A stretch of 64,000 nt of DNA. Origin: an uncultured Bacilli bacterium. Lineage in GTDB: Bacteria > Bacillota_I > Bacilli_A > RF39 > UBA660. The notes beneath the pieces were generated by a model. It did not search any database, had not been told where the DNA came from, and saw only the letters and a program-made list of their open reading frames with translations. The position numbers and the translations under genes are program-made. The DNA is taken from assembly GCA_934130165.1 (NCBI GenBank), contig CAKOXO010000004.1, positions 1-64,000 on the forward strand, written 5' to 3'. The stretch's first letter is position 1, and the number at the start of each line of letters is the position of its first letter. Positions 44,306 through 52,676 of the stretch are shown here, piece after piece.

Positions 44306-44977
44306 CTACTTTTTATTAATTAAATCTGGTCTTCGCTCATTTGTTTTTTTGATACTTTCTTCTTTTCTGTATTCTTCTATTTTTTTATGATCCCCTGATA
44401 ATAATACTTCTGGAACTTCCATGCCTTTATATACTCTTGGTTTAGTATATGTTGGATAATCAAGTAAATACTCATTGTTAAATGAATCGGCCAAATGACT
44501 TTCTTCATTTATAACCCCTGGTATAAGTCTAACAATTGAATCTGTCAATACCATAGCTGGAATTTCACCACCAGTTAATACATAGTCTCCAATGCTAAGT
44601 TCCATATCTACTATACTAGTAATTCTTTCATCAAATCCTTCATAATGACCACATATTATAATTAAGTGTTTTTCCTTTGATAAATCATAAGCCATTTTTT
44701 GCTCATATTTAAATCCAGCTGGAGTTAATAAAATCACCTTGGAATCTTTAGTCTTTATTTTCTCTACACAATCAAATATAGGCTGACACATTAAGACCAT
44801 TCCAGCTCCACCACCATATGGTGTATCATCTACTTTATTATGAGGATCATTAGTGTAATCCCTAAAATTATGAATATTTATTTCTACTTTTCTAGAATCT
44901 ATTGCTCTTTTTATAATTGATTCAGAAAATACTTCCTTAAACATATTTGGAAAAATGGTTAAGATATCAATTTTCAT
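44306..44977 (-). CDS. trmD: tRNA (guanine37-N1)-methyltransferase
   Basis: SPOUT-fold enzyme that methylates G37 next to the anticodon and protects the reading frame. It shows FPNMFKEVFSESIIKRA, DDTPYGGGAGMV, ICGHYEGFDERI and the trefoil-knot motif SIGDYVLTGGE. At 223 residues it is a little short of the usual 240-250. Its ATG is immediately after the rimM TAG, so translation is coupled. The rimM-trmD order is the standard operon. Confidence 0.96.
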   Translation of the reverse strand: MKIDILTIFPNMFKEVFSESIIKRAIDSRKVEINIHNFRDYTNDPHNKVDDTPYGGGAGMVLMCQPIFDCVEKIKTKDSKVILLTPAGFKYEQKMAYDLSKEKHLIIICGHYEGFDERITSIVDMELSIGDYVLTGGEIPAMVLTDSIVRLIPGVINEESHLADSFNNEYLLDYPTYTKPRVYKGMEVPEVLLSGDHKKIEEYRKEESIKKTNERRPDLINKK

Positions 44978-45463
44978 CTACATCATCCCATCTATTAATT
45001 CTACTTCTATTATTTCATCTTCCACATTAATCTTTTTAATAATTGGAGAGTTTAAGGGAATTAAAACTTCTTTATTAAAATTAACTCTTAAGATTTTATT
45101 TGTGCTTGATGCATAAAATATTTCCTTTATTATACCACTTTTACCATTTTTATCAATAACTCTATATTTTATAAGATCTTCATCAAGTATTTCATCTTTT
45201 GATAAATTTAACTCTTTTTTTTCTTTATAAACTTTCTTTTTCATAAAACATAAAACATCATTGATATTATTAAATCCATCTAGCATAATCATATCAAATT
45301 GTTTATGCCTTCTATATGAGTTAATTCTATATGTTTCATGATCAATAATTATATTAGTTCCAACCTTGAATGCTTTATCTTTGAATAAAAAATCACTCAA
45401 AATTCTAATTTCACCCTTAATTCCGTGAGTATTAACTATTTTTCCAATGTATACTTTTTCCAT
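44978..45463 (-). CDS. rimM: Ribosome maturation factor RimM
   Basis: 16S processing factor that binds S19 and matures the 30S head. VYIGKIVNTHGIKGEIRI at the start and the second PRC-barrel-like half (VLIPLNSPIIKKINVEDEII) are diagnostic. At 161 residues it is normal. ATG 45463 follows TGGAG and lies 1 base after the upstream TAA. An upstream in-frame ATG (45481) would sit inside the previous gene and has no ribosome binding site. Confidence 0.92.
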   Translation of the reverse strand: MEKVYIGKIVNTHGIKGEIRILSDFLFKDKAFKVGTNIIIDHETYRINSYRRHKQFDMIMLDGFNNINDVLCFMKKKVYKEKKELNLSKDEILDEDLIKYRVIDKNGKSGIIKEIFYASSTNKILRVNFNKEVLIPLNSPIIKKINVEDEIIEVELIDGMM

Positions 45464-45464
45464 A

Positions 45465-46196
45465 TTATTTCTCCAGTTCATATAGTATTATACTTGTTGC
45501 AATTGCAACATTTAGACTTTCTACTTTTTTATTCATTTTAATATATATATTAGTATCTGCTAAAGAGGATATTTCACATCTTACTCCATTTCCTTCATTT
45601 CCCATTACTATAGCATATTTATTAGGTGTGATAATCTCTTTTAATTCTACCCCATTTTCTACATTTGTAGAATAAATTTTATAATCTTTTCTTTTTAATT
45701 CTTTAACAAATTCTATCAAGTCAGTTTTAAATATATTAGTATGAAATATTATTCCTTGGGTTGCTCTTACTACTTTAGGATTATATAAATCTACTGTATC
45801 ATTTGATACTACAATACTATCTACATCAAATGCCTTAGCACTTCTTATAATTGTCCCTAAATTACCTGGGTCTTGAACATTATCTAGTAAAAGTATTTTG
45901 TTACCTATATTACCCGCTTTATGATTTGGTATTTTACAAACTCCAATAATATTAGGAGGTGTTTCTAGTGTAGATAGTTTTTTCATTATCTCTTTTGTAA
46001 CACACATATAGCAAGTATCAAAATCAAGTATTTCATCATCTAACAATATAACTTTTTCTAATAAATTAGCATTATATGCTTCTTCTACTAAATGATATCC
46101 CTCAACTAAGAACATTTTATATTTATCACGATATTTTTTTTGTTTTAATTTATAATACTTTTTAACATCTTTATTTTCTAAACTATTTATTATCAT
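45465..46196 (-). CDS. TrmH-family RNA 2'-O-methyltransferase (RlmB-like)
   Basis: SPOUT methyltransferase of the SpoU/TrmH type with an N-terminal L30e-like substrate domain (KYKMFLVEGYHLVEEA). The knot motifs are LDNVQDPGNLGTIIRSAKAF, YAIVMGNEGNGV and VESLNVAIATSIILYE. It should methylate a ribose in 23S rRNA or tRNA; which site cannot be told. GTAGGTGATAAA precedes ATG. It leads the operon with rimM, trmD and the 43850 gene. The sequence resembles Bacillus YsgA. Confidence 0.9.
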   Translation of the reverse strand: MIINSLENKDVKKYYKLKQKKYRDKYKMFLVEGYHLVEEAYNANLLEKVILLDDEILDFDTCYMCVTKEIMKKLSTLETPPNIIGVCKIPNHKAGNIGNKILLLDNVQDPGNLGTIIRSAKAFDVDSIVVSNDTVDLYNPKVVRATQGIIFHTNIFKTDLIEFVKELKRKDYKIYSTNVENGVELKEIITPNKYAIVMGNEGNGVRCEISSLADTNIYIKMNKKVESLNVAIATSIILYELEK

Positions 46197-46273
46197 TTTA
46201 TCACCTACAAAACCGCATAATCCGTACTAAATATCTGTATATTATCAAAAAATACATTTTTTATCAAATTATC

Positions 46274-46912
46274 TTAAAATGTTTTCATTTCTTTTCTTAA
46301 TTTTTTATACTGAGGGCAGTTTTCTTCTACTATCTTCCAGAAATTACTAGAGTGATTTGCCTCTATTAAATGAGCTAGTTCATGTACTATAACATAATCT
46401 AAATACTTAGTATCACGCTTTATTAATTCCAAATTTAAAGTTACTGTTTTAGTTTTAGTATTGCATACTCCCCATCTAGTAGTCATTTTCCTAATTCTTA
46501 AATCAGGATAAGGTATACCTCTACTGTAACTATTATATATATTATCTAAATGAGTTTTAAATATTTCTTTTGCTTGTTTTTTATACCATTTATCTATATC
46601 AAGTTCTTTATTAATAAAAACTTTTTCATCTCCCATTGAGATATCGCAATAGTTCACATAAACTTTATCATATTTTTTACCAAGAAAATGAAATCCTTCA
46701 TTATTTTCCTGTTTTATTTCTTGTATTTTTATCATTTTAACTATTTCATTATAATTATCATCAATTAATTTTTTAATACTTTTATCACTTGTAAAAAAAT
46801 TAGTAGTAACATAAATATTCATATCACTTTTTACTCTGATATAGGTATTCTTATTAGTTTTTTTCTTTTCTATTAAAATATTATATTCTTGGTTATTATA
46901 ATTAAATATCAT
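46274..46912 (-). CDS. YgjP-like metal-dependent hydrolase (DUF45 family)
   Basis: A 212-residue protein with the family core MTTRWGVCNTKTKTVTLN followed by YLDYVIVHELAHLIEANHSS, including the zinc motif HELAH and a downstream Asn-His. It is likely a zinc metallopeptidase or hydrolase in the cytoplasm. No signal peptide. Biological role unknown. GGAAGGTAG precedes ATG. It is 19 bp from the 46932 gene, so the two may be co-transcribed. Confidence 0.88.
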   Translation of the reverse strand: MIFNYNNQEYNILIEKKKTNKNTYIRVKSDMNIYVTTNFFTSDKSIKKLIDDNYNEIVKMIKIQEIKQENNEGFHFLGKKYDKVYVNYCDISMGDEKVFINKELDIDKWYKKQAKEIFKTHLDNIYNSYSRGIPYPDLRIRKMTTRWGVCNTKTKTVTLNLELIKRDTKYLDYVIVHELAHLIEANHSSNFWKIVEENCPQYKKLRKEMKTF

Positions 46913-46931
46913 CTAATACTACCTTCCATCG

Positions 46932-47561
46932 TTATTTATAAGAGTTCATTTTAGAAATTTCATCACCATTTTTTAACAAACCCTCATCAGAATAGTCATG
47001 CTTATCCTTGTAATTATAATTATGAACAATTTTATCTATATTACCATCTCTATCGCTTGGAATATATCCATAAATATACTCTGGTAATAATCTAGTAATA
47101 CCATCATTATTAAAAAATATTGGTTTTCTATTAGGATTTTCAGAGTCAATATCTTCTTTCGGAATTTTTATTAAAAGCATCCCATCACTATTTTTATAAT
47201 TATGTCCTGTTTTCAACACTCCAATAAGAATTGTATAATTTTCAATTATGGAAACTGTTTTTTCTAAATCTACATATTTACGAGTAACACCCTGCATAGC
47301 ATCTCCATTATTGATAAGCCCATTATTAAACACATCATCTAAATATTCTGGAGTAACATTAGAGTAACCTGTTCTATGTATCCCTATTGCATATTTTTCA
47401 AAATCACATACATCTTTTAACTCTTTCGCAACTTCATTAGTTATTGTACTGATTTCATCATATTCCTTAGCTAAATTTTTAAACCACTTATTATCATACT
47501 TAAAATCTTTTCTTAATTTATAAGGGGCATTTGGATTATATTTTCCTAAACTAAGTTTCAT
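46932..47561 (-). CDS. Hypothetical protein, 209 aa
   Basis: No family recognised with confidence. A soluble protein with AIGIHRTGYSNVTPEYLDDV in the first half and GITRLLPEYIYGYIP in the second. The spaced His/Arg-Thr...Glu pattern superficially recalls ADP-ribosyltransferase folds. I regard this as speculation, because no full motif set is visible. No signal peptide or membrane segment. It sits 19 bp upstream of the YgjP-like gene on the same strand and diverges from the alpha/beta hydrolase gene. Confidence 0.65.
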   Translation of the reverse strand: MKLSLGKYNPNAPYKLRKDFKYDNKWFKNLAKEYDEISTITNEVAKELKDVCDFEKYAIGIHRTGYSNVTPEYLDDVFNNGLINNGDAMQGVTRKYVDLEKTVSIIENYTILIGVLKTGHNYKNSDGMLLIKIPKEDIDSENPNRKPIFFNNDGITRLLPEYIYGYIPSDRDGNIDKIVHNYNYKDKHDYSDEGLLKNGDEISKMNSYK

Positions 47562-47657
47562 ATTATCACCACTTTAATTATACTAAATATATAGAAATAA
47601 TTAAAGTATCTTTATCACAATTAAAACACTTATTCATAAATTACTATAGGTGATTTT

Positions 47658-48428
47658 ATGTATTATAATAAAAATACCCATTCTATTTATTATGAAAAGT
47701 TTGGAAATGGTGGTAAAAACATCCTTATTCTACCCGGATGGGGTGATACTAGAGAAACATTTAGACTAATGATAGAAAATTTAAAATTAAATTATACAGT
47801 ATATATTTTTGATTATCCTGGATTTGGAAGAAGCATATTTCCAGATGAAGATTTAACTATTTATGACTATACAAATATAATAAGAGATTTTATAAAAGAT
47901 GAAAATATTCAAAATCCAACAATTATATCCCATTCTTTTGGTGGAAGAATCGCTACATTGATGGCTGGTTACTACAAAGATAATATTGATAAATTAATAT
48001 TAATTGATGCTGCTGGTATTAAAAGAGGTAAAAACATATTTAAATTAATAAAACAAACTACCTATAAATTACTTAGAAAATTACAAGTTATAGTTCCAAA
48101 GAAAAAAAGAAACTTATATATTAAGAGATTAATTAACGCTTTTGGATCAAGTGACTATAAAACACTAGGTGACGACATGAGAAAAACGTTCAAAAATGTT
48201 ATTAATGAAGATTTGAGATATTACATTAAAAATATTGATGTAAAAACTTTAATTATATGGGGAAAAAAAGATAAAGATACCCCATTTAAGGATGCTAAAT
48301 ATATGAAAAATAATATAGAAGATTCTCTTTTAGTAACACTTAAAGATGCTGGACATTTTTCATATCTAAATTATCCAACATTAGTAAATAAAATTATAAA
48401 TGATTTTTTAAAAAAAGATGGATTATAA
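47658..48428 (+). CDS. Alpha/beta hydrolase
   Basis: A 256-residue alpha/beta-hydrolase fold enzyme. ILILPGWGDTRETF carries the oxyanion loop, ISHSFGGR the nucleophile elbow (Ser in SHSFGG), LIIWGKKDKDTPF the catalytic Asp, and KDAGHFSYLN the His. The substrate (ester, amide or epoxide) is unknown. TAGGTGATTTT precedes ATG. One of the few plus-strand genes. It ends in a terminator shared with the histidine kinase gene facing it. Confidence 0.88.
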   Translation: MYYNKNTHSIYYEKFGNGGKNILILPGWGDTRETFRLMIENLKLNYTVYIFDYPGFGRSIFPDEDLTIYDYTNIIRDFIKDENIQNPTIISHSFGGRIATLMAGYYKDNIDKLILIDAAGIKRGKNIFKLIKQTTYKLLRKLQVIVPKKKRNLYIKRLINAFGSSDYKTLGDDMRKTFKNVINEDLRYYIKNIDVKTLIIWGKKDKDTPFKDAKYMKNNIEDSLLVTLKDAGHFSYLNYPTLVNKIINDFLKKDGL

Positions 48429-48441
48429 AAATCCATCTTTT
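48413..48441. terminator. Bidirectional terminator between convergent genes
   Basis: Arms AAAAGATGGAT / ATCCATCTTTT (48413-48423 and 48431-48441) with a 7-nt loop. A run on one side and T run on the other let it stop transcription from both the hydrolase gene and the histidine kinase gene. Confidence 0.85.
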
Positions 48442-49714
48442 ATTTGCTTCTTTTATAGATAATAAATGAAACTCCTTTTTTATTATTTTTAATTTTAATA
48501 TCATAATTAATTATATTTAGAGTTTTTTTAACAATTGATAAACCCAATCCATATTCACCTTTTATGCCTTTTCTATATGGTGTAAAGATAACATCAAGGA
48601 AATCTTCATCGATTTTTTCTCCATCATTAAACAAAACTATTCTATTTTGTTTTAAAGTTATCTTAATCTCTGTTTTAGCATATCTCATAAAATTTCCTAA
48701 AATATTGTCCAGAACTGTTTCCCAATGTTCATATGTACCATAATAAACTGATTTTTTATCTTTTTCTAATATAAAATTTATATCTTTTCTGTGGAATTTA
48801 AATTTTTCGATTTCCTCATTTATAATTTTGTTCATATCAACTTTTTCTATTTTGATATTTTTTGATTCCATCAAATAATCAAGTTTGTTTAGGTAAAGAA
48901 GTGAGTGTACTTTTTGTTCTAATTTTTTTGACTGTTTATCAATAACCTTTAGGGCTGTTTTTTCATCTTCAACCCCGTCATAAACAGCCTCTACATATGT
49001 TTTTATAACTGTTAATGGTGTTTTAAAATCATGTGATATATTCTGATACATACGATTACGGTACTTTTCTTGATTAATTAGGGTTATTCTCATATCCTCT
49101 ATGGCTTTTGCAAGAGACTTTATTTCATCATCTGTAGAAAATGAAATTGAGCTATCATAGTTAGGATTGTCAATATTATCAACCATATCTTTTATCTTTT
49201 CTATCTTTCTAACAATTAGAGTTGACCACAATATTAATACTAAGCTAATCATTAAACAAGTAATCACAATTATAGGCAGTATTGCTGATAAAATTCTTGT
49301 TTTTGTGATATCTATATATCTGTCATCACTAATTGCTATTTTAATAGCATCTTCATTTACAATCTTATAATAATAATATGTTTGGTGATTATATCTAAAT
49401 TTACCATATCTATTAGTCATTTTTTTTATTATATATTTAGCATTATCTAGGCCTTTGATACCTTTAAAATTATCACTTACTATAATGTCATCAGAAACAA
49501 TATAAATATAAGCTACTTCAGTATTTAACAAGCTTTTATCAACATCAGCTTCTACAAATTTTAATGGTTCGCTCAAATAACTATAAATACTTTTTTCAGC
49601 AACTGAAATTAATGTTTTAGGAAGTATAATTCCTAAAAAGATAAAGACAATTGCAAATATTACTCCAATTAAAGATACCAGCTGGTGACTTAATTTATTT
49701 CTTATATATCTCAT
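48440..49714 (-). CDS. Sensor histidine kinase
   Basis: A 424-residue membrane kinase. Two membrane helices (about residues 12-33 and 145-165) bracket a 110-residue external sensor domain, then a HAMP-like linker and the dimerisation box NISHDFKTPL with the phosphorylated His near residue 228. The ATP-binding domain has an N box near DNILGNFMRYAK and a G box GEYGLGLSIVKK. GAGATATATAAG precedes ATG 49714, which overlaps the response-regulator stop by 4 bp. The sensed signal is unknown. Confidence 0.93.
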   Translation of the reverse strand: MRYIRNKLSHQLVSLIGVIFAIVFIFLGIILPKTLISVAEKSIYSYLSEPLKFVEADVDKSLLNTEVAYIYIVSDDIIVSDNFKGIKGLDNAKYIIKKMTNRYGKFRYNHQTYYYYKIVNEDAIKIAISDDRYIDITKTRILSAILPIIVITCLMISLVLILWSTLIVRKIEKIKDMVDNIDNPNYDSSISFSTDDEIKSLAKAIEDMRITLINQEKYRNRMYQNISHDFKTPLTVIKTYVEAVYDGVEDEKTALKVIDKQSKKLEQKVHSLLYLNKLDYLMESKNIKIEKVDMNKIINEEIEKFKFHRKDINFILEKDKKSVYYGTYEHWETVLDNILGNFMRYAKTEIKITLKQNRIVLFNDGEKIDEDFLDVIFTPYRKGIKGEYGLGLSIVKKTLNIINYDIKIKNNKKGVSFIIYKRSK

Positions 49715-50370
49715 GATAATCTATACCCATATCCATATATAGTATTTATATTTAATTCTGGCATTTTCTTTCTTAGCCTTCTTACTAAGTCATCAACTAC
49801 TCTGTCAGTTCCAAAATAATCATTTCCCCAAACTAAATTTAATATCTCTTCTCTAGAAAAACTTTTATCAATATTTTTAATAAATAAAAGTAATAGATCA
49901 AATTCTAAAGTAGTCATCTGGATTTCCTTTTCTTTATGCTTTACTACTCTTTTTTTTGTATCAATTCTATATTCTTGATAGCTAATTTCATTTTTTAATG
50001 ATGTAGTATAAACTCTTTTAATTATATTATTTACACGAAGAACTAATTCTTTAGGTGAGAATGGTTTCGTTATATAGTCATCACTACCTAATTCTAATCC
50101 TAATATTCTATCTAGATCTTGATCTCTTGCTGAGGTGAAAATAATTGGAACTACACTGTTTTTTTGTCTAATAGCTTTTATAATATCATAGCCATTAACG
50201 TCATCATCTAACATTATATCTAAAATCCAAAGATCAACTTTATTACTAATGTAATTAATAGCATCTTCGCCTCTAGAAAAGCAAACAACATTATAACCAG
50301 CTTTTTCTAAATATACTTTAACTAAACTAGATAAATCTTTTTCATCTTCAACATAGCAAATTGTATACAT
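49711..50370 (-). CDS. OmpR-family response regulator
   Basis: A 219-residue two-domain regulator. The receiver has acidic residues in VEDEKD near the start, Asp51 in WILDIMLDD as phospho-acceptor, and Lys in TKPFSP. The DNA-binding domain is a winged helix of the OmpR/PhoB class, with LEFDLLLLFIKN, SREEILNLVWG and DDLVRRLRKK. It is the first gene of the pair and overlaps the kinase gene, so stoichiometry is coupled. The upstream promoter is below. Target genes cannot be read here. Confidence 0.94.
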   Translation of the reverse strand: MYTICYVEDEKDLSSLVKVYLEKAGYNVVCFSRGEDAINYISNKVDLWILDIMLDDDVNGYDIIKAIRQKNSVVPIIFTSARDQDLDRILGLELGSDDYITKPFSPKELVLRVNNIIKRVYTTSLKNEISYQEYRIDTKKRVVKHKEKEIQMTTLEFDLLLLFIKNIDKSFSREEILNLVWGNDYFGTDRVVDDLVRRLRKKMPELNINTIYGYGYRLS

Positions 50371-50408
50371 ATTACCACCTAATTTATAAATTACTTATCT
50401 ATTTACTT

Positions 50409-50437
50409 ATAATAACACCTTCTTATATATATATCAA
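50409..50437 (-). promoter_or_regulatory. Promoter of the two-component operon
   Basis: TTGATA (50432-50437), a 17-bp spacer and TATTAT (50409-50414). Directly downstream are short direct repeats TAAGTAA / AGTAAAT, possible autoregulatory sites. Confidence 0.6.
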
Positions 50438-50555
50438 ATTAATTAAATACTTATTTTCATATCATAACTCTTATATTATCATTCCTCCTTACAAATACAA
50501 TTTACTATAAAATTATAAAAAAATTATCAAAGAAATATGGGAAAATATGGGATAT
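50438..50555. other. Intergenic stretch with an orphan strong ribosome binding site
   Basis: Minus strand near 50480-50490 reads AAGGAGG followed by several tiny frames of 3-6 codons, none convincing. A direct repeat AAATATGGG lies near 50540. No gene was identified. Confidence 0.35.
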
Positions 50556-50585
50556 AAAAAAATAGTAACTAATATTAGTTACTAT
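50556..50585 (-). terminator. Terminator of the collagen-like gene
   Basis: Arms ATAGTAACTAA / TTAGTTACTAT (50562-50572 and 50575-50585). Only 2 nt separate them, so the tip pairs must open. Followed by a T run on the minus strand. Confidence 0.8.
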
Positions 50586-50600
50586 CTTCCAAAAACTAGT

Positions 50601-51176
50601 TTATTCTTTTATTTTTTTTAGTAATAAGACTACATCTAATATTTTAATATTAGATGAATTCTCTTCACCAGTAATATTCATTTCTACGTGTAGATTTGTT
50701 ACTTCTTCAAATCTAAATACTATATATTTAGAGAAAGACATTTGTTTTCCATTACCAGATTCTAACTTAAAATGTAAATCTTTTATTGCTGAATTATTTT
50801 CATCTGCTAAATAAAACTCTGCACCATGGGTTTCATCAACTCCAGTTATAAGCCCAGAAAAGCTCATTTCATAAACACCTGGCTGTACTTCTACTTCATA
50901 TTCATCTATAGGTATAAAATATTCAGAAGGATTTGGAAGAATCCATGAATCAGCTAGCAATAATTCTCCAATCTCACTACCCTCATCATAGCTTGAAAAA
51001 AATATACTTTCAGTAGATGAAGTTGCACTCTCTCCCCTTGGTCCTTGTTCCCCTCTAGGGCCCTGTTCTCCTCTTGGACCAGTAGGACCCACGATTGATC
51101 TTCCAATACCTAAACTTAATATTTTTTTTCGTAATTTTAAATCTTCTCTCAATTTGCATTCATCATATGAAGACAT
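50601..51176 (-). CDS. Short collagen-like protein with a beta-rich C-terminal domain
   Basis: A 191-residue protein. About 28 residues, then eight or so Gly-X-Y triplets (GPTGPRGEQGPRGEQGPRGE at 36-55), then a Ser-rich linker and a 120-residue beta-sandwich-like domain (VEVQPGVYEMSFSGL is typical of C1q/BclA-like trimers). No signal peptide or membrane helix is visible, as in spore-coat or exosporium BclA-type proteins, which also lack classical signals. Excellent GGAGG precedes ATG. Six consecutive GPRGEQ units are a low-complexity tract prone to length change. Confidence 0.82.
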   Translation of the reverse strand: MSSYDECKLREDLKLRKKILSLGIGRSIVGPTGPRGEQGPRGEQGPRGESATSSTESIFFSSYDEGSEIGELLLADSWILPNPSEYFIPIDEYEVEVQPGVYEMSFSGLITGVDETHGAEFYLADENNSAIKDLHFKLESGNGKQMSFSKYIVFRFEEVTNLHVEMNITGEENSSNIKILDVVLLLKKIKE

Positions 51177-51242
51177 AAAAACACCTCCTCACTTTAATAT
51201 ATGAAAAGGCGTTTTACATTGATTAATTTATATATCCGATAA

Positions 51243-52673
51243 TTAATATTGAAGTCCCCATACTACATGATGTTTGGCTTTTTTACCACAGCATACACAT
51301 ACTTCATCAATAGGTTCTGCATCAGGTAAGATACATCTAGATTTACAACCTCTAATCTCTTTTATTTTATCTTCACATTCTTCATTACCACACCACATAG
51401 CGTGAATAAATCCTGGTTGAGTATTTAAGATATTTTCTATATCTTTCATATTATGTGCTTCAAATGTTAATTTGTCCCTGCGTTCTTTTGCACGATTATA
51501 CATATCTTTTTGAATTGTATCTAAAAGTTTTTTTGTATAATCTACTATATCAATATCAACACTTTCCTCAATTTTTTCTCTTGTATCTCTTCTTGTAAAG
51601 GTGATTTTATTATTATTTAAATCCCTTTCACCAATTTCTATTCGAACTGGTATACCATTAACCTCAGCTTCAGCAAATTTAAATCCTGCAGACTTATCAG
51701 TTTTATCAATATATGCATCTATTTCATTTTCTGATAACTCTTTTAGTATCTCTTCTGATTTTTCTAAAGCTTTATCACTATTTCCTATCGGGATTATAAC
51801 TACCTGTTTAGGAGCTATTTTAGGTGGAAGAACTAGCCCGTAATCATCACTATGAACCATTATTAAACCACCAATCATTCTAGTAGAAGTTCCCCAAGAT
51901 GTTTGATACGGATAATCTTCTCTATTTTCTTTATTTGTATATGTAACATTATATGCTTTAGAAAATTTCTGACCAAAGTAGTGAGAAGTTCCCGCTTGAA
52001 GCGCTACACCATTGTACATCAAAGCTTCATTAGTTAGGGTATATTCTGCTCCAGAGAATTGTTCCTTTTTTGTTTTAATACCTCTAATAGATGGTATTGC
52101 TAAAATATCATTATGAAATGAGTGATAAACTCCCATCATCTGATCAGTTTCTTTTTCTGCTTCTTCTTTTGTTTCATGAATAGTATGTCCCTCTTGCCAT
52201 AAAAATTCACGACTTCTTAAGAATGGTCTAGTCTCTTTTTCCCATCTTAAAACATTACACCATTGATTATATAATTTTGGTAAATCCCTATGACTTTTTA
52301 TATGAGTTGAGTAGTAATCACAAAATAGGGTTTCACTAGTAGGCCTAATACAAAGCCTTTCTTCTAAATCTTTTTGACCACCCTTTGTAACCCATGCTAC
52401 CTCAGGAGCGAACCCTTCTACTAATTCACTTTCTTTATTTAATAAACTTTCTGGAATTAATACTGGCATCTGACAGTTGACATGCCCTAATTTTTTAAAT
52501 TCCTTGTCTAATGTTTGTTGCATCTTCTCCCAAATAGCATATCCATTTGGTTCTATTACAATACATCCTTTTACAGATGAATAATCAGCAAGATGAGCTG
52601 CACGAACAACATCTGTATACCATTTTGCAAAATCTTTATCTCTTGGTGTTATAGCATTATTATTATTTTTCAT
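51243..52673 (-). CDS. proS: Prolyl-tRNA synthetase, short (eukaryote/archaeal-like) type
   Basis: Class II synthetase of 476 residues. Motif 2 is seen in QWCNVLRWEKETRPFLRSREF and motif 1 near CQMPVLIPESLL. This short form lacks the editing insertion of long bacterial ProS and has the C-terminal zinc-binding CGNEEC...CVCCGKK segment, as in Thermus and many Firmicutes. It attaches Pro to tRNA-Pro. AAAGGAG precedes ATG, 3 bp from the aspS stop. It is the third gene of the T-box operon. No further terminator was found past it. Confidence 0.95.
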   Translation of the reverse strand: MKNNNNAITPRDKDFAKWYTDVVRAAHLADYSSVKGCIVIEPNGYAIWEKMQQTLDKEFKKLGHVNCQMPVLIPESLLNKESELVEGFAPEVAWVTKGGQKDLEERLCIRPTSETLFCDYYSTHIKSHRDLPKLYNQWCNVLRWEKETRPFLRSREFLWQEGHTIHETKEEAEKETDQMMGVYHSFHNDILAIPSIRGIKTKKEQFSGAEYTLTNEALMYNGVALQAGTSHYFGQKFSKAYNVTYTNKENREDYPYQTSWGTSTRMIGGLIMVHSDDYGLVLPPKIAPKQVVIIPIGNSDKALEKSEEILKELSENEIDAYIDKTDKSAGFKFAEAEVNGIPVRIEIGERDLNNNKITFTRRDTREKIEESVDIDIVDYTKKLLDTIQKDMYNRAKERRDKLTFEAHNMKDIENILNTQPGFIHAMWCGNEECEDKIKEIRGCKSRCILPDAEPIDEVCVCCGKKAKHHVVWGLQY

Positions 52674-52676
52674 AAA

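Noticed and set aside
46246..46273. Terminator after the YgjP-like gene
   Set aside because: Only an A/T stem of low complexity; indistinguishable from background.
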